Shown one piece after another: positions 62,663 to 64,000 of a stretch of DNA of 64,000 nt. Numbering within the stretch: position 1 is the first letter of the stretch; every line of letters starts with the position of its first letter. Both the position numbers and the translations under genes were made by a program. This stretch comes from Mycobacterium botniense (GTDB taxonomy: Bacteria; Actinomycetota; Actinomycetes; Mycobacteriales; Mycobacteriaceae). The DNA lies in the NCBI RefSeq assembly GCF_010723305.1, contig NZ_BLKW01000002.1, positions 2,016,853 to 2,080,852 on the forward strand, read 5' to 3'. The notes below the pieces were generated by a model that ran no database searches, was not told where the DNA came from, and saw nothing but the letters and a program-made list of their open reading frames with translations.

Positions 62663-63675
62663 TCAGGACGCGGTGAACGGAGCCGACTGCGGGCCGGTCA
62701 CTGTGGCGTTGGCCCCTGTCGCGGTCACCTGAATCGCGTTATACGTGGTCGATGCGGTCAGGCCCGAAATCGTCAACGTCGTCAGGCCGCCCGACACCGA
62801 CGGCGAACCGGACAGGGTTGCCGCCGACCACGCGCCGGTCGGTGTCTGCTGAATCTGCACCGAGTACACCGGGGACGTGATGTCGATCGGTGTCGGGAAC
62901 GTGATCGTCGCGCCGGTCACCGGCGTGACCGTGGGAACCGCGGTCTCAAACTGCAGATTGCCCGCTGCCAGCGCGGCGGCAACCCACATCGTCTGCTTGG
63001 TGAACGGGTCCGGCAGCACTTCGTAGGTGAGCTCCGAGGAATCGGGTTCTTGCGGGCAAGCTCGTTCTTGCCCTTCTTGTCGGTGATGATGCGCGGGAAC
63101 ACGCGCGCCACCAGGTTCGCGTCGGTGTCAACACCGATCAGCACCAGCGTGCGCTCGCGTGGCACATCGGTGTTGCCGCGAGCCACACCGTAGCCAGGTG
63201 TGCCAAGCGCCGGGATCCCCGTCAGCGGGAGCTCGAACTTCAGGTAGTCGATCAGCGGGTTCGACTCGAGCGGAGTGAAGTTCACCTTGTCGTCGAGCTT
63301 GGTCAGCACGTTACGCACCGAGCGCACCAGCTGCGCTGATGGCGTCTGCTGCAGCGTTTGGTCCGGGGTCCAGTCGGTGGCGTCCTCTTTCAGCAGGCCG
63401 AGGTCGTAGAAGTTCACAGCACTGTTCGGTGACGTGACCAACAGGTCGCCACGGATCGACACGTTGTCGGCGGCGAACGGTGTGAACAGCTGCGCGGGTC
63501 CGCTGGCGGTTTGGACGGTGCCGAGCCCGACAGCCGGTGACGCCAGGTTGAACGTGCCGGTCGGATCGTAGTCGCGGATCAGCCCGTGGGTGATCTGCCA
63601 GTACCGAACATTCAGCGGGTTCAGGTTGTCTTCGAGGACTTCGGCCCAAGTGCCGCCGGTTGCGGGAAGTGTCAT
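62663..63675 (-). pseudogene. major tail protein with Ig/FnIII-like end, frameshifted
   Basis: ATG 63675 begins MTLPATGGTWAEVLEDNLNP, with VNFYDLGLLKEDATDWTPDQ and ARVFPRIITDKKGKNELARK. Near 63038 the frame changes and sense continues with TYEVLPDPFTKQTMWVAAAL, then a C-terminal Thr/Ser-rich beta domain (TLTISGLTASTTYNAIQVTA) to the stop at 62663. Joined about 337 residues. Such Ig/FnIII-like ends decorate the tail tube of many siphophages. One base missing in a CCC/GGG run explains the break. Confidence 0.85.
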
Positions 63676-63744
63676 GATATTTCCTTTCGGGGCGCGATAG
63701 CGTCAAAGCCGAAAAACAGCAAGACGCAGCGGGTTTTGCGCAAA
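63676..63744. other. intergenic region upstream of major tail gene
   Basis: About 70 bases containing the ribosome site GAAAGGAAATATC before the major tail ATG. No gene. Confidence 0.5.
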
Positions 63745-64000
63745 CTATGCGGAGAAGCGCAAAGGCAGAAAGTATCTCGCGTAGTACCGTTTGATGAACG
63801 GGTCTTCGTAGGGTTGGTAGACCGGCATCTGATGTGTTCGCGGCCCAAGACCGCTCACCGTCGCGGTTTCGCCGCTAGGGAAGCCAATAATGTCCCCATT
63901 GTGAGGCTAATGATCTGGTGGTGGGCTTTCCACGCCCACTCGTCACACTCGGCTATCCGGCGGCCAGCCGCATGCACGCTGATGATCGCGTTGCACCAGT
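63745..64000 (-). pseudogene. tail terminator-like gene, 3' part, frameshifted (continues outside window)
   Basis: On the minus strand the frame entering the window reads WCNAIISVHAAGRRIAECDE then AWKAHHQIISLT. Near 63899 the sense shifts by a lost base to NGDIIGFPSGETATVSGLGP and finally PYEDPFIKRYYARYFLPLRF, with TAG at 63745-63747. Position before the major tail gene and size fit the tail terminator or head-tail joining gene. The 5' end lies beyond the window. Confidence 0.6.

Larger units (their letters stand above)
37372..64000. mobile_element. siphovirus-type prophage, left part (right end outside window)
   Basis: From the integrase to the window edge the genes are those of a temperate mycobacteriophage: int, accessory genes, lysis cassette with LysB, minor tail proteins, tape measure, tail chaperones, major tail protein. 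The left junction must lie between the dapC start (37371) and the int start (37575); I cannot place attL exactly and see no tRNA there. In the M. tuberculosis gene order fadA follows dapC, so the phage probably entered between these. Capsid, terminase and immunity genes should be to the right of the window. Most virion genes carry frameshifts. Confidence 0.9.

Overview
The window is high-GC actinobacterial DNA from a Mycobacterium-type chromosome. The evidence is a complete yrbE/mce operon with Mce-associated membrane genes, a PPE gene, an MmpS-like secreted protein, several cytochrome P450s with a mycobacterial-type ferredoxin, F420/flavin LLM oxidoreductases, a mycofactocin-type SDR, and a prophage carrying LysB (mycolylarabinogalactan esterase) and other mycobacteriophage lysis genes.

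Layout. (1) 1-8.3 kb: lipid catabolism genes (two acyl-CoA dehydrogenases; P450 plus ferredoxin; two SDRs; aldehyde dehydrogenase; class III CoA-transferase). (2) 8.5-18.1 kb: one translationally coupled operon, yrbEA-yrbEB-mceA-F, encoding a Mce lipid importer. (3) 18.1-20.2 kb: a secreted protein and two Mce-associated membrane proteins on the opposite strand. (4) 20.4-34.2 kb: a second catabolic block with an SDR, two P450s, two LLM oxidoreductases, two paralogous TetR regulators sharing one palindromic operator, an MmpS-like protein, an enoyl-CoA hydratase, two acyl-CoA ligases and an amidohydrolase. Several of its promoters carry GAGAAT/ATTCTC inverted repeats also found near the aldehyde dehydrogenase of block 1. 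(5) 34.3-37.4 kb: an alpha-keto acid decarboxylase and a dapC-like aminotransferase, with a truncated SRPBCC gene between them. (6) About 37.4 kb to the right edge: a siphovirus-type prophage, cut by the window end.

Prophage. A tyrosine integrase at the left end reads rightward into small accessory genes (PASTA-like lipoprotein, a nucleotidyltransferase-fold gene plus partner, a DUF732 membrane protein, small unknowns). From 42.6 kb everything reads leftward: a PPE gene, then (moving right) a lysis cassette (small membrane proteins, DUF2746-type protein, holin-like protein, LysB, GH25 endolysin, NlpC/P60 peptidase), a PLD-family nuclease, minor tail proteins, Gp37-like and Dit-like proteins, tape measure, tail assembly chaperones, major tail protein and a tail-terminator-like gene at the edge. 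The lysis genes, integrase and PLD gene are open. Almost every virion gene is broken by 1-2 nt indels, often in G/C runs, although the pieces still read as one protein when frames are joined. The 37 kb host part shows no comparable frameshift. Either the prophage is decaying or the region has homopolymer sequencing errors.

The most novel-looking item is a two-gene module at 38.9-40.2 kb (DUF6932-like nucleotidyltransferase plus an unrecognised partner). It lies inside the remains of a small secreted phage gene, in the interval between integrase and lysis cassette where temperate mycobacteriophages often keep immunity and defence genes. The second is a PPE gene immediately downstream of the lysis cassette.
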